Shown here: positions 46,200 to 57,571 of the stretch, in pieces
Numbering within the stretch: position 1 is the first letter of the stretch
Layout: each line of letters starts with the position of its first letter
NCBI GenBank assembly: GCA_958298945.1
Contig: OY282609.1
Coordinates: forward strand, 29,671,212 to 29,735,211
Reading direction: 5' to 3'
Source of the DNA: Atherix ibis
Lineage: Eukaryota; Arthropoda; Insecta; Diptera; Athericidae
Length of the DNA: 64,000 nucleotides
Notes under the pieces: generated by a model
What the model was told of the DNA's origin: nothing
Database searches by the model: none
Seen by the model: the letters and a program-made list of their open reading frames with translations, nothing else
Position numbers and translations under genes: made by a program

Positions 46200-47528
46200 G
46201 GACCGATAAATGATAGGTTGTTTAGTACAGTGTGGTGCCTCCGTACTTAACCCGTTCGCTGGCAATACTGCGAAAATTTGCGCGACTTACGAAATAATAT
46301 CATATAAAAGGTTAACAATTTTTTTTTAATAACTGTATACTTTTAACAAAAATCTTCAAAATATTTGAATAATTTTCTGATAAAGTTTAGAAAAACTAAA
46401 TTTTAAGACCGGTATCTTGTGCAAATCTTAATTTTTTTTTTGATTCAAATAATTACAATTTAAATATTTGAGATAAAAATGTTGGTTTTTTTGTAAATGT
46501 TGTCAATGAACAAAGTAGCAAAATTCGAGATTTAGTTTGATCAACTCTTAAAAATTTTATATAAAATTCAAACTTTAAATACCATTGGTAAAAAATAAGA
46601 ATTTTCACTATTCTATAGTTTATTAAACTTGTTAACTAGCTCTTGAATCAGAAACACTTATTTTATTATATTCAAGTGCCCATAAAAAATTGATAATTAT
46701 AATTTTTTGTATATTTTTTGTAAGTGAGTATAACAAAACGAAAGAGTTGTATTTACTTATGTCTTTCTATACAGAATAATAAAATAGTTAACGATACGTC
46801 ATCGATATGGTATGAACCAATTACCACCATTCCATTAAGATAAATCCTCATGATTACTAAATATTGACAAGACAATGTATCCAATTGGGGCTACCATTCC
46901 ATAACTTAAGAAGTTAACAGCGGCCCATAATAGTTTCGTGTTCATGATGTTATCTGAATTTATTGCAAGAGCAATAATAATTAAGTTTGCCGATTACAGA
47001 TCTCAAACAAAGTAACTTCTAAATAATACAACTATAAATTATATTGCATTTTATAAGTAGAGTATTAAAAATGTTTTTAATTTTATATATTTACTTGTAT
47101 TTATTTTCTTTTATATTATAATTGGTTTTAATAATTATGTTCATTAGGAATTTATATTATTGTTCGTAAAAAAAAAATTATTCCGGCAATTTTTGCTAAT
47201 AAGTTTTTCTGCTTTGTTGATTTGTCTATTTTATTATTATTAAAAATAACGATGATATTTTGTTTATAAAGATTTTTGTAGAAATATATTGAAGAAATTT
47301 GAATATTCTAGATCTTCTAAAATATGACATTCTTTATAGAATATTTAAAATTAATAAGAATTTTATAGTAATTTTTAAGTAAAATAAATTATTCAAATCA
47401 AAGCTAAGATTTTACTTATTTAACTCTTTAAAAAATTATAGGCTTAACATTTAAAAAAAAAATGAATACAAATAAACCAATAAGTTCACAAATAACAGTT
47501 AATCTTCTTATAGAAAATTAAGTAAATA
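46200..47528. other. A+T-rich DNA without recognisable gene
   Basis: No feature supported. Confidence 0.55.
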
Positions 47529-48334
47529 CGAGGTCTGTTCAAAAAGTATCGTGAATTTTGAATTTCCGCGGGTTACGTATATTCGATTTTCAATTTTTTT
47601 TTTGGCGTTATGTTGGTACTCATATTTTTTACTTATGCCGACAAGTTCGGTCATTTTGAATGTTCAGTTAATTTTTGACAGCAGCTTTGCTTGCACGTGT
47701 TTTATCTCGTCTTCGATTTTTGCTCATTCCAAGAAAATGGATCGAATAATCTGTTTCGGCAACAAGAAAAAGTCACAGAGGGCCAGTGACATTATTAGTG
47801 TGTCATTTTTGGCCACACAAGCATGCGTGAGCAGGGGCCTTATCATGGTGCAAAAGACAATTTTTGTTCTTCCATAACTTGCAGGTAATATTCCTTATTG
47901 ACCGTTCTACCCTGTGGCAAGAACTCATGATGCACCACGCCCCTGCAATCGAAGAAAACTGTAAGCAAAACCTTCACATTCGATCGAACTTGGCGTGCTT
48001 TTTTCGGTCTTGGCTCATGCGGCAGCTTCCATTGGGATGATTGAGCTTTGGTTTCCACATCATAACCATAAATTTGAGTCGTCGCAGAGTCCAACAGCTT
48101 CTTAGCAATGTTAATGTGATGCTGTTTTTGGTCAAAAATGGGCAAAAATTGAAGACGAGCCAAAACACGTGCAGGCAAAACAGCTGTCAAAAATTAACTG
48201 AACATTCAAAATGGCCGAATTTGTCGGCATAAGTGAGAGATATGAGTACCAACATAACGCCATAAAAAATCAAAAATCGGATATACGTAACCCGCGGTAA
48301 TTCAAAACTCGCGATACTTTTTGAACAGACCTCG
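47529..48334 (-). mobile_element. long-arm mariner derivative, copy 2, complete
   Basis: Length is 806 bp, flanked by TA on both sides (47527-47528, 48335-48336). Termini are CGAGGTCTGTTCAAAAAG, inverted at the right end. Inverted arms extend inward about 198 bp (47529-47727 and 48137-48334). Relative to the transposase strand (minus), the 5' arm is joined to the middle of the gene by a deletion, and the gene's end is joined to an inverted second copy of the 5' region. The latter carries a few codons beyond the former start (ATG 47736) in reverse direction. Both joints match those of copy 1. Confidence 0.9.
47760..48190 (-). pseudogene. mariner transposase, central fragment only
   Basis: Minus strand: FDQKQHHINIAKKLLD, IYGYDVETKAQSSQWKLPHE, KKARQVRSNVKVLLTVFFD, RGVVHHEFLPQGRTVNKEYY. 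Compared with copy 1, the codons for RDDQNLLQRVITSDESW are missing, which removes the first catalytic aspartate. The segment for the second (FAPStype block near 47850, from CACCATGATAAGGCC) is damaged. No N-terminal or C-terminal domain. It cannot be active. Confidence 0.85.
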
Positions 48335-48925
48335 TAGTTTATATTTTAAACAGTAAATGTCCTTATTAGTCTCACATGAAAGAGAATATAACGGGAAGTT
48401 GCATGTAATCACAAGTTAGGTAAATTTTTATTAAGTTTTCATGTAAATGGTATAATTTTCTACTATTAGACCACACCTGGTCTAATTCAGAAAGTTTCTG
48501 TTAAATTATTTATATTGTTTAAAATTGAAGGAGAGAGCAAATTAAAAAGATACAAAGTCATAATGATGTGCAATATTGTATTGTAGACATATGTGTGTAT
48601 ATTCGGATAATAAAAGTAAACGTAGATCTGAGCCACTACTGATGGTTGGACGAGCAAGCAGATGGGACGACATTTGCTTAAACGGAAAGTCGTGAAGACA
48701 TTTAAAGAAACTTTATACTGAAAAGTGAAGACAATTGGTGAACTTTTGACAGGAGAATATCTTTGAATCTAAACGATATAGTGAAAAGGCCAAAGGCATG
48801 TAATTTAAGCTCTGATCAGTCGGCAGACACATTGATTATTGTTCACACCTACGCATTTTTATTGGCAAGAAAACCGCTTCCTGTCTCCAAGCGGAGAAGG
48901 TTTTTCCAGGTCTGTTGGTAGTTCA
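48335..48925. other. non-coding DNA, nothing recognised
   Basis: A moderately G+C-richer part at about 48620-48800 has no recognised content. Confidence 0.45.
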
Positions 48926-49075
48926 GTAATTTTGTTCAGATACGACAAGTCAGTACTTGGCATTGGGGGGCCCTTCCCGAACGTGACCATCAGATTTTTA
49001 ACGCAAAACAAATTCAACAACAAAAGCTAAAACAATAACAATTACTCCAACAACTGATGAGAATGCAAAACGCTA
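48926..49075 (+). other. possible degenerate Q-rich exon
   Basis: After an AG preceded by pyrimidines (about 48938) one frame reads LPERDHQIFNAKQIQQQKLKQ, then TAA (49033-49035), then QLLQQLMRMQNAM. Glutamine-rich runs of CAA codons like this occur in insect transcription regulators. The single stop and lack of a recognised family keep this speculative. Confidence 0.15.
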
Positions 49076-49187
49076 TGAAAATATTAATTCTGACGCCAAT
49101 TCATTATAACCAGGAGAATTCAATACCATTTTTATACGAGTACACATACTTCCGCTTTTCTTTTACCGATGAGCAATGTATATTTTG

Positions 49188-49215
49188 GCAACATTATTAT
49201 TATTATTATTATTGT
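49188..49215 (+). repeat. (ATT)n microsatellite
   Basis: About nine ATT/TAT units followed by variant TGT units. Confidence 0.85.
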
Positions 49216-52200
49216 TACTGTTGTGTACACACACTGAGCATTAATGATAGGAAAATAATTTGTTTTTAAATAAAAAGTATCAGTTTATTGAATCTTATAA
49301 ATTCAATTAAGATAAATGACATTTTGACAATTTTGATATACGAGTGTATTTTTTATTGTCTTTTTGATATGATTTATTCAATATTATTGCAGTTACTTGC
49401 AGTCAAGGAAATACAATTTTTCCTAAACTTAAGAGTAATTAACGTTGAGTACTATCGAGCCAATCTAAAAAGAAATTGAGTAGAAAACAACAAGAAAATC
49501 AGGTAAAACTGTAAGAATACAAAGGAAAATTGTCTGTACCTGAGAATATTTTGTCGTTAAGTTACAACATGGATTACTACATATTCTTTGATTGACTAAC
49601 TACTAACTGACTATGGTATGTATGCAGATACTGTTGGTGAATATCAGAGTGGAGTTGAAAATTGTCTACAAATAAACTTGGATTCAGAATATTTACGATG
49701 CTGTAGTTTTTCTTTAATTGGAAATTTGCATTATATTTTAGCCGGATTTATTCTCAATTGAACAATAATTCAACACTAAATTTATTGAGATCAATATCCA
49801 AGGTAGTAGCAAGAATATATGCACCATTTTCAAATTGACAAGATAATTAGTCACTCCAAAGTTTGTCAGTGTTCAGATAATTTATCCACTTATGTAAGTA
49901 GTTAAATATAATTCTCCATCCGTTTTTCTCTTCCTTTTACTTAAAAAAAAAATGCAATTTTAAGTAAATGCGATTAAATAATTGCCTCATTTAGTTTGTA
50001 ATTTATGCACTAAAAAAAAAAAGGCAAACCGTGTTACAGTAGAGCAACGGCGTTAACCAGGACGCCAAAAAAACATGCTGGAAGACCACGGTGCGAAGCT
50101 GGGACATCTGCAGTTCTTTGTTCATGCCGTTAACAATGACATTATTTGGTGGAAGCGTTAAGGAATGCAAATTTAAAAATTTCCGTTATTTTTATGCAAA
50201 ATTTAGGTAATCATAAAATCGGCAATAGTTATCTAATTAAGAAGCATGTAGATTCTATTAGAAAGTTATTTTGCGAATAATTCGAGACTTTTGATAACTC
50301 TAAAAAGTTTACTTTGCAATTATTTTTTGAAAATCATTCCATTAGGACTAAATTGTGGTTAAAGTTTTCCTTAAAATATCTAAAGAGCATTAAAATCAAT
50401 TGGAAAAGTTAAAATCGCAAGTATTTCTATCTTAAATTCTGGTCTACTGACAAGTTTTATAAACTACCCAATTCGTATAGAAGAGACAACAAATTCTGTT
50501 TAAAATTCTAAAATCACCCAATCAGGATATTTTTAGAAACCAATTGGAAATTAATTTATAGAAAAAAATATAAAAGCAAAAAAAATACTATAATCAAATG
50601 AAAAAAAAAATTTAAAATCGAAATTATTTGTGTCCAAAAATTTTGATATTTAGAAAATATTTTAAAATTTATCTAATTAGAACTTAATTGTGGATGTACT
50701 AAAAGAAATTATTTCCTTTTTGCTGAACAAAATCTAACTGCGATTTGATACTTTTGACCACCGATATCTTTCTCAGAATAAATACTTATCAATAAATTTT
50801 TATCAAATTTTCAGCTTTTCATAGTAAAATATAAAACCCAATTAAAACTTTAGCCCACAACAATAATCACAAAATGACGAATAATTTTCTATTCAACCTT
50901 CTAGAAAAAATGATCCAACAAATCATATTAAATGGAAAAAAAAGTCTAATTAATTAATTATTTGTTTATAAATGTAAATTTAAACTTGAATAATACGAGT
51001 TTATTGCCAAGAATAGTCATACAACATTTCTTCAATATTATTTATTATTTTAAGGTGCGCGCATATGAAAAATAGAACTAGCTGTGAATAAAGTAAATAT
51101 ACTTAAAACAAGGCGTGTAAATTAATAGATATTCCATATAATAGACTGTGAACAATATTTGTCTCGAAATTAATATAGACGCAAAATGATAAATACGTAA
51201 TTGGTAATCAAATAAAAGATTTCTTTTCATCAATTTGACAGGATGTGACTTTAAGTTGACTGAAATTATTAGTCATAGTTTGCATAATTTGTAAGGAGAA
51301 AAACTATACTCTCTGTAATATTAAAATCTATAATAAAATTAACTACTTAATGGTGTGCCGAAAATTAAACCACTACCGCCCACTATATATAATCTTTCAT
51401 TTAAAATCCATTAGAAATAATAGATATTAATAGAAATAGAATAGAAATCGTTACGCATAAGTAGTAAGAGTAGGTATTTATTGAATATTCACTTATTGTA
51501 TGGGAAAAAAATGCTTCCACATGAGCACTTGTATGTACAGTAGAATATAGGCAAAAATTTGATGGCGCCATATACTTACATATATCTGGAAGCAATCGTA
51601 CTATTTTTTTTTTCGAACTTCCTGGTTAAGTCTGGCCAAGTTACCTGAGGCTTTTCAACTTGAATTTCTGAATTATTGACTTCCACCCACTTATCCTAGT
51701 ACTGAGACCGAAAAATAACAATTACGAAGCGAACAATTACCATTTCAGAGCTCTTATTTGCTCAACACCATTTGTCATCTTATGGCGCCATACCAAAAAA
51801 ATACTGCAAAACTCTTCGAATACTGACCACAGAAAATGACCACCAACAGAACCAACCCTTCCAACCTGATCTCTTGTAGGAGAAAACACGTTTTCCACTT
51901 AACAACGATGGCCACGTAAAATGCAGTCTTATTCGTACCTTGTAACTTGTAAAGGAAAACTCATTGAAATAAAATTGAAATTTTTATAAGAAACTCACAA
52001 AAACCAAAGCTATTACCGTGAATTAGCATGAAAATATGTCCGATTGCGCATCCATTACAGATATTATCATGTAATAGTGAAGAGATTTTTATACCTCATA
52101 TTTGTGATAATATTTGAAAAATGATATATGAACTTTCGATAAAAATTGAAAAATGATGCGCTTGGACGCATTTTAAATGTCACGGTCAGTTACATAAACA

Positions 52201-52980
52201 TTTGTGAATTTATTAATATACGAATACTCATATGTGGGTATACGAGTACATATTATTATTGTATACTTGTATATATAGTATGCCAATAGAAACTATAGAA
52301 AAATACTCTGTCAGAATCAATTTCTAAAATATATTTTTATTTAAAAAAAATAACTCTTGTACATCAAAAAATTCAATTAAATCTGTCGTTGGATAAATTT
52401 ATTATGTTTGTAGTAAATATTGTATATAATAACTAGTGAATGTTAAATTGATGAGATAAAATTGGAAAGGAAGGTTAAAAACAAAGGATTTAAATGCATT
52501 AAAATCTTATTTCTGGACTCGTAGTTAAAATAAATGAAATGTAGTTTACAATCTCTATAATTTGTTTACTTTTTAAATGATTTCTTAACGTGCATTTTAT
52601 TGTATATAAAAATCTTCACTTCCTATATGAAATGCAAAAGTAAAGCCAAAATTCAGCAATCGTAGTTCGTTGAATTCTAGGCTACATTTATTTTTTGACT
52701 TTAAAAAATGTTATCTCTTTTTAATGTCTTAATAAAAAAAAATTGTTTTTTTTTCACGCTGAAAAATAATTAATAATAAAAAAACATTTTTAATATTTTC
52801 GTATTTTCTTCCCACGAAAACCAATTTTGGCATTACTTTAGAATAGGAGCAAACGCCGAAAGTAGCTATTTTTTTAATTTAATCTAAACTAATCGATATT
52901 GTCGAAATTTAAAATGATTAATGACGTGCTCATGATTTTTAAGTAATATTTTATCAAAAAAAAAATCTCATTTAATAATA
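49216..52980. other. A+T-rich DNA without recognisable gene
   Basis: Contains a small less A+T-rich island at about 50036-50165 (AGCAACGGCGTTAACC to GGTGGAAGCG) and another at about 51620-51930. Neither could be matched to a protein or transposon end. Confidence 0.45.
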
Positions 52981-53051
52981 TAAGATGGTAATAAATAAAA
53001 AAATATTTAAAATTTAACCATATTAAAATAATTTTTTTTATTACCATCTTA
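52981..53051. repeat. 15-bp perfect inverted repeat, A+T loop
   Basis: TAAGATGGTAATAAA at 52981-52995 and its exact reverse complement at 53037-53051. The 41-base loop is almost pure A+T. Could be a tiny MITE or a cruciform-prone site. Confidence 0.7.
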
Positions 53052-53676
53052 AGTAAAATGGTGATTGTTGAATTGTTTTAAAACCGTATAAATATATGTT
53101 AGGAAAAAAATAATAATATTTTATATTAAACTAAATGGACTTAAAAAAAATGCTTAAATTTACCATTTAGAAACGTCCAAAAACCTACTATATAGGAAGT
53201 AAATTTAATTGTAGACATATGAAAATATACTTTCTTATATTCCGCGGAAATAAAGAATTTTGCATTCCAGTGTACCTAATTGATAAACAGATAATTTTAC
53301 TTTGAATTAATTATGACCGAGAGAATATACTCGTATTTTTTCGTTAAATCGGAGCGACAGTTTTCTTCCATCTATCGGGTAATAAACGAATACCTCTAAG
53401 GAACAATTCTGGACTTCCTCACCGAAAACTGCATGGACCGGAACTAAGGGAAATCTGAAGAAATAATCTCCCAAGTATTTCTGGACCGGCGTTGTCGTGT
53501 GATAAAATCAATTTAGTCCCATATTAGCAGTTTTTCTTTCAAATTTGCATTAATCTTATTAGATGCAGTAGATAAAGATCACCAAAAATGGTATAGGACG
53601 TTTTCAGGAATTCATAATAAAGAACACTGATCTAAAGGCAACATTTCCCTTTTTATGCGCGACTGACGGTGTAATA
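53052..53676. other. spacer left of a mariner, nothing certain
   Basis: A stretch at about 53350-53530 is less A+T-rich, and its minus strand includes KLILSHDNA, reminiscent of a mariner catalytic block, but nothing around it supports that. Confidence 0.4.
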
Positions 53677-54950
53677 CGAGGGTCATTCAACAAGTACTTG
53701 GCCTACAAAAGAAAAACGAAAATTTTGGAAAGGTGGCAATTTATTTTTCCACATAATCCCCTTCAAGCTCGATACACTTGGCCCAGCGATGCTCTAACTT
53801 TTTTAACCCGTCCAAAAAATAAATTTTCTCGTGGAAAGCAAAATAGGCCTCCGTGGCGACGATGACCTCCTCATTCGACCCAAATCTATTCCCGGCGAGT
53901 GATTTTTTCAGGTTTGGAAACAAATAGTAGTCACAGGGGGCCAAATCTGGAGAGTACGGTGGATGGGGCAGCAATTCGTAGCGCAATTCGACCAATTTGG
54001 CCATGGCGACGGCGGAGGTGTGAGCCGGCGCGTTGTCGTGGTAGAACAGCACTTTTTTCTTCGCAAAGCGGGGCCGCTTTTTCTTCAATTCGACGTCAAA
54101 TCGGCCCAATAAGTCAGCATAGTAGCGCCCCATGATTGTTTTACCCTTCTCGAGGTAATCGATGTGGATCACATCTTGTGAATCCCAGAAAACGGTGGCC
54201 ATCACCTTTCCGGCCGATCGAACAGTCTTCGCCTTCTTCGGAGCACGTTCGCCGAGTGAAGTCCACTGTTTCGACTGTTCCTTGGTCTCTGGTGTGTACC
54301 AGTGAATCCATGTTTCGTCGACGGTCACGAAACGACGCAAGAACTCCGCTGGATTGCGCTGAAACAGCGCCAAACACGTCGCAGATGTGGTCTGACGGTT
54401 GCGCTTGTTTTTCGGTGTGAGCAATGACAGCTTTCTCATGCCCAGTTCTTCGTGTAGAATATGATGTACCATTCCTACTGCGATGCCCACAGTCTCAGCT
54501 ATCTCGTGAACCTTCAATCAACGGTCTGCCAATACGAGATCGTGGACTTTTTTAACGGTTTCCTCCGTAGCAGCCGTTTTCGGGGCACCTGGGCGTGGCT
54601 CATCAAAAACCGACGTGCGGCCACGAACAAACTCGTTGAACCAATTCTTGACGGTCGCCATCGAAGGAGAAGAGTCACCATACACAGCATCCAAGCGATC
54701 TTTGATTTTGCTGCGCGTTTTCCCTTCCAAAAACAAGAATTTAATCACCGAACGATATTGTTCTTTTTCCATTTTTGTGCAACCGACCGACACGCTCGCT
54801 TTCAAAGGCTCTCAAAACAAAACTAATGAAGGGAATCGACTTAAACTCTGACAGTAGGCTAATAAAAGAATGTACTGCACGATGGTTAATTTTTATTGTG
54901 ACAGCAGTTCTATCGGGCGGTGAGGCTAAGTACTTGTTGAATGACCCTCG
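53677..54950 (-). mobile_element. mariner, complete, best preserved copy
   Basis: Length is 1274 bp. Termini are CGAGGGTCATTCAACAAGTA at both ends (inverted), flanked by TA (53675-53676 and 54951-54952). The transposase runs leftward from ATG 54772. Same family as 38151-39060. Termini and length are as expected for a movable element. Confidence 0.95.
53741..54772 (-). pseudogene. mariner transposase (D,D34D), one stop and one in-frame deletion
   Basis: The start chosen is ATG 54772 (MEKEQYRSVIKFLFLEGK), not the upstream ATG 54805, because family members begin with MEKEQ. The frame is open throughout (344 codons to the stop) except TGA at 54520-54518, where LVLADR-stop-LKVHE replaces an arginine codon (CGA to TGA). 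A six-codon in-frame deletion near 54427 removes ARWVPR between RKLS and LLTPKNKRNR. All catalytic residues are visible: VDETWIHWY, FYHDNAPAHTS and SPDLAPCDYYLF, 34 residues between the last two. The gene ends HRWAKCIELEGDYVEK, the usual family C-terminus. It would need read-through and still lack a conserved motif. Confidence 0.95.
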
Positions 54951-56591
54951 TATATGCGCGAGCACTTTTGTGCCAGCATGGCATTATGTAGATTCGCTGC
55001 AAACAAAGTTCTAATCATAGTGTAATCGCTTGAATGAAGATCTGTAAGAATAATTAATTGCGACGCACGAGCAATTTACGCGAACAAAAAGGAATTTCAA
55101 CTTATTGAAATATATTTTTGATCGTGCAAACGGTTCATGCATTTTTTATTGGTGAATTCTCTAGTTAGTCGCTGCTATTCCTGTTTTATTTACTTCGTAT
55201 TGTAAATGAAATCGTTTTTTTATTTTAGTAAACATTTTAAATTTTATTTTAACATTTATTTCAATATTAATTTAAACATTAATATTTTATGTTCAACTGG
55301 CACTGTAGTTTTATTAAATTTATTATACACTATACACTAGTTTTTGCTAATTTTTTTTAATTCTTATAAGGTAATCTCTTTTTGTTAATATTTAAATAAA
55401 ATTTATCCCCTTTTCCATGCTTGGCGTGAACAAAAATTGCGCGTCCATGCACAAATATCGTGCAATAATATAATCTGTGTAATATACCGGCGATCTGATC
55501 GTAACAATTTTGACAGTGAATTAAACGATTTGACAGCGAAACATTTACATAAGAAAATCCTGTATTAGGCTCACGGTGTAATGAAAGCTTTAATCTAAAA
55601 GTTCTGCGTCTTCGTATTTATCGGTGCCCTTTCATCGCCGAAACTAATTTGTACATGATCCATTCGACGGAAGATAATCAACGTAAATTTTAACCAGTAA
55701 ACAATACGTTGCCGTAGCACTTGTCTTGAAAATATAGTAATGAAGTAGACCTTTCCGCAAATACCCCATATTTAAAAAAAGTTCTTCAAAATTGTGAAAA
55801 ATGTAAGCTACTGCATTTGAAAGATCACACATACACCCTCCAAATAGAGGAACAACTGTTTCACCCAACATGAATCTAGCACCACTCGCGACGTTATTTT
55901 AAAAAGAACCTATTCCCATACCCAATATAAACTAGATTAGAGAAAATTTTTGTTCAAAAATGAAAAATGAAATTTGATTGTTGAACAAAATTTTCTCAAC
56001 TACGTACAAAGATATTTTTCTGTCACTAAATGAAGAAAGATTTTAATTTTAATATAAATTAACAAAAAAATATAACTCACAAAATTTAATACATCCATAA
56101 TAAAAAAGAAATTCACAAGCACATTCTTTAAAAAAAAAAATACCTCTTTCCCTAATTAAAAATCTTATTACTTGACACTGTAACCTGCACGAAACTAATG
56201 GGAGCGGAAAAAATCGCGCGATCGGCAATAAATTAGACCGGAAGTCATCAGAGTACGTGTATACTAAGGTCTGCTACTTGTAGGCTAAATACCTAAAAGA
56301 AACCCTACTGGTAGAGTTTAAGCGAGAATCCCAGAAAAAGGAATCTTCGAAGGCTTATGTGTATAATAACTACCGCTCACTGCAGTCTGAAGAAAGTTCT
56401 ATTCCATGGACGCATAACCTTTCTCTCAAATTATATTAAGTTCTTTTTATTTAAATTAATCAGGTAACGCTTCTACAACAAGGTTTCGCTCTTACACGAT
56501 GAGAAAATTCCGAACATTCTTATAACACGGTAACCTACAACACGGTTTCATTCTAACACAGTAAAAGTAAGCCAACGACAAACGACAACTA
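54951..56591. other. DNA without recognisable gene
   Basis: An open frame on the minus strand at 55644-55871 is less A+T-biased than usual but shows no known motif. No repeats seen. Confidence 0.45.
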
Positions 56592-56734
56592 TTGGGTGTA
56601 AGGGAAAGTTCTGTCGTTTTTGAACACTTGCACTTGTATGCGTTGTCGATTCTTAGCGAGAATTCTGATTTAAGACCTTGTATGTTGTATGAGTTCCAAA
56701 AAGTGAACAACGCGATGGAAGTAAAAAAAACTTA

Positions 56735-57510
56735 CGTGGCGTGTTTGGGGAAGACGCAGTAACATGCCAGAGATGGTTTGCGAAATTTCGTCCGGGTGAT
56801 TTTTCTTTGAAAGATTAACCCAGATCAGGAAGGCCATCAGATATCAATGACGATGTGTTGCGCAGTATGACCAGGACAAATGCCGTGTTAAATTCCACAG
56901 AAATGGGCTTCAAGCTTGGAATTCATCAAAGGGAACCATTTTTGAACCACTTGGTGACTGGTGAAGTGGATAGTTTATAAACATGTGGTAAGAAAAAGGG
57001 CAATGTTTACAAAGGGGAGATACCACCGACCACATCCAAAGCTGGCATGTATCAAAAGAAAGTTTTATTGTGTTGTTGGTGGGATCGGACGGGTATTGTC
57101 TACTATGAGTTGCGGAAAGAAAATTTAACGATCGATGCTGACCGTTACTGTTCGCAACTTGATGTTTTGAATAAAGAAATTCAACATAAACGTCCATAAT
57201 TGGCCAACAGAAATGGTGTAAGTCTTCACGATAACAACGCTAGACCATACGTGGCAAGAAAAACCGTACAAAATATTGCAGAGTTGGGTTAGGAAAATCC
57301 AACCTCAGCCAGCATATTCTCCAGATATTGCACCATCTGACTATCATCTGTTCAGGTTACTGCAAAACTTTCTTGATGGAAATGAATATATAACTTATTA
57401 GGGTGTCCAAATGGCAGTGGAAGAATACTTTGCGTCCAAAAACGAGAACTTCTTTTCCAGGGGAGGGGGTTGGATAAGCTGCCAGAACGCTGGCAGACAA
57501 TTGTAACTAA
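56735..57510 (+). pseudogene. mariner transposase, many frame breaks
   Basis: Pieces in order: VFGEDAVTCQRWFAKFRPGD, SLKD-stop-PRSGRPSD, NDDVLRSM, STEMGFKLGIHQ, QKKVLLCCWWDRTGIVYYE-type block (about 57050-57115), LANRNGVSLHDNNARPYVA-type block with the second catalytic aspartate, PAYSPDIAPSDYHLFRLLQNF with the third, and AVEEYFASKN. At least five stops or indels. The segment with the first catalytic aspartate (VTGDEKW) is missing or reduced to LVTGEVDSL near 56945. It is an old copy. Confidence 0.8.
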
Positions 57511-57571
57511 TAAAGGAAATTATATATTTTAGATTAATTTTGGAATAAAAAGTGAAAAGAACTTTCCCTTA

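Noticed and set aside
50036..50165. Small G+C-richer island as a gene piece
   Set aside because: No open frame with motif and no repeat structure beyond two GTTAAC words.
53480..53530. Minus-strand KLILSHDNA as a mariner catalytic block
   Set aside because: Only nine residues; no further transposase similarity on either side.
53899..54851. Plus-strand open frames over the minus-strand mariner
   Set aside because: Antisense shadows of the transposase gene.
55644..55871. 75-codon minus-strand open frame as a host exon
   Set aside because: Reasonable composition, but no recognised motif, no good splice signals and no context.
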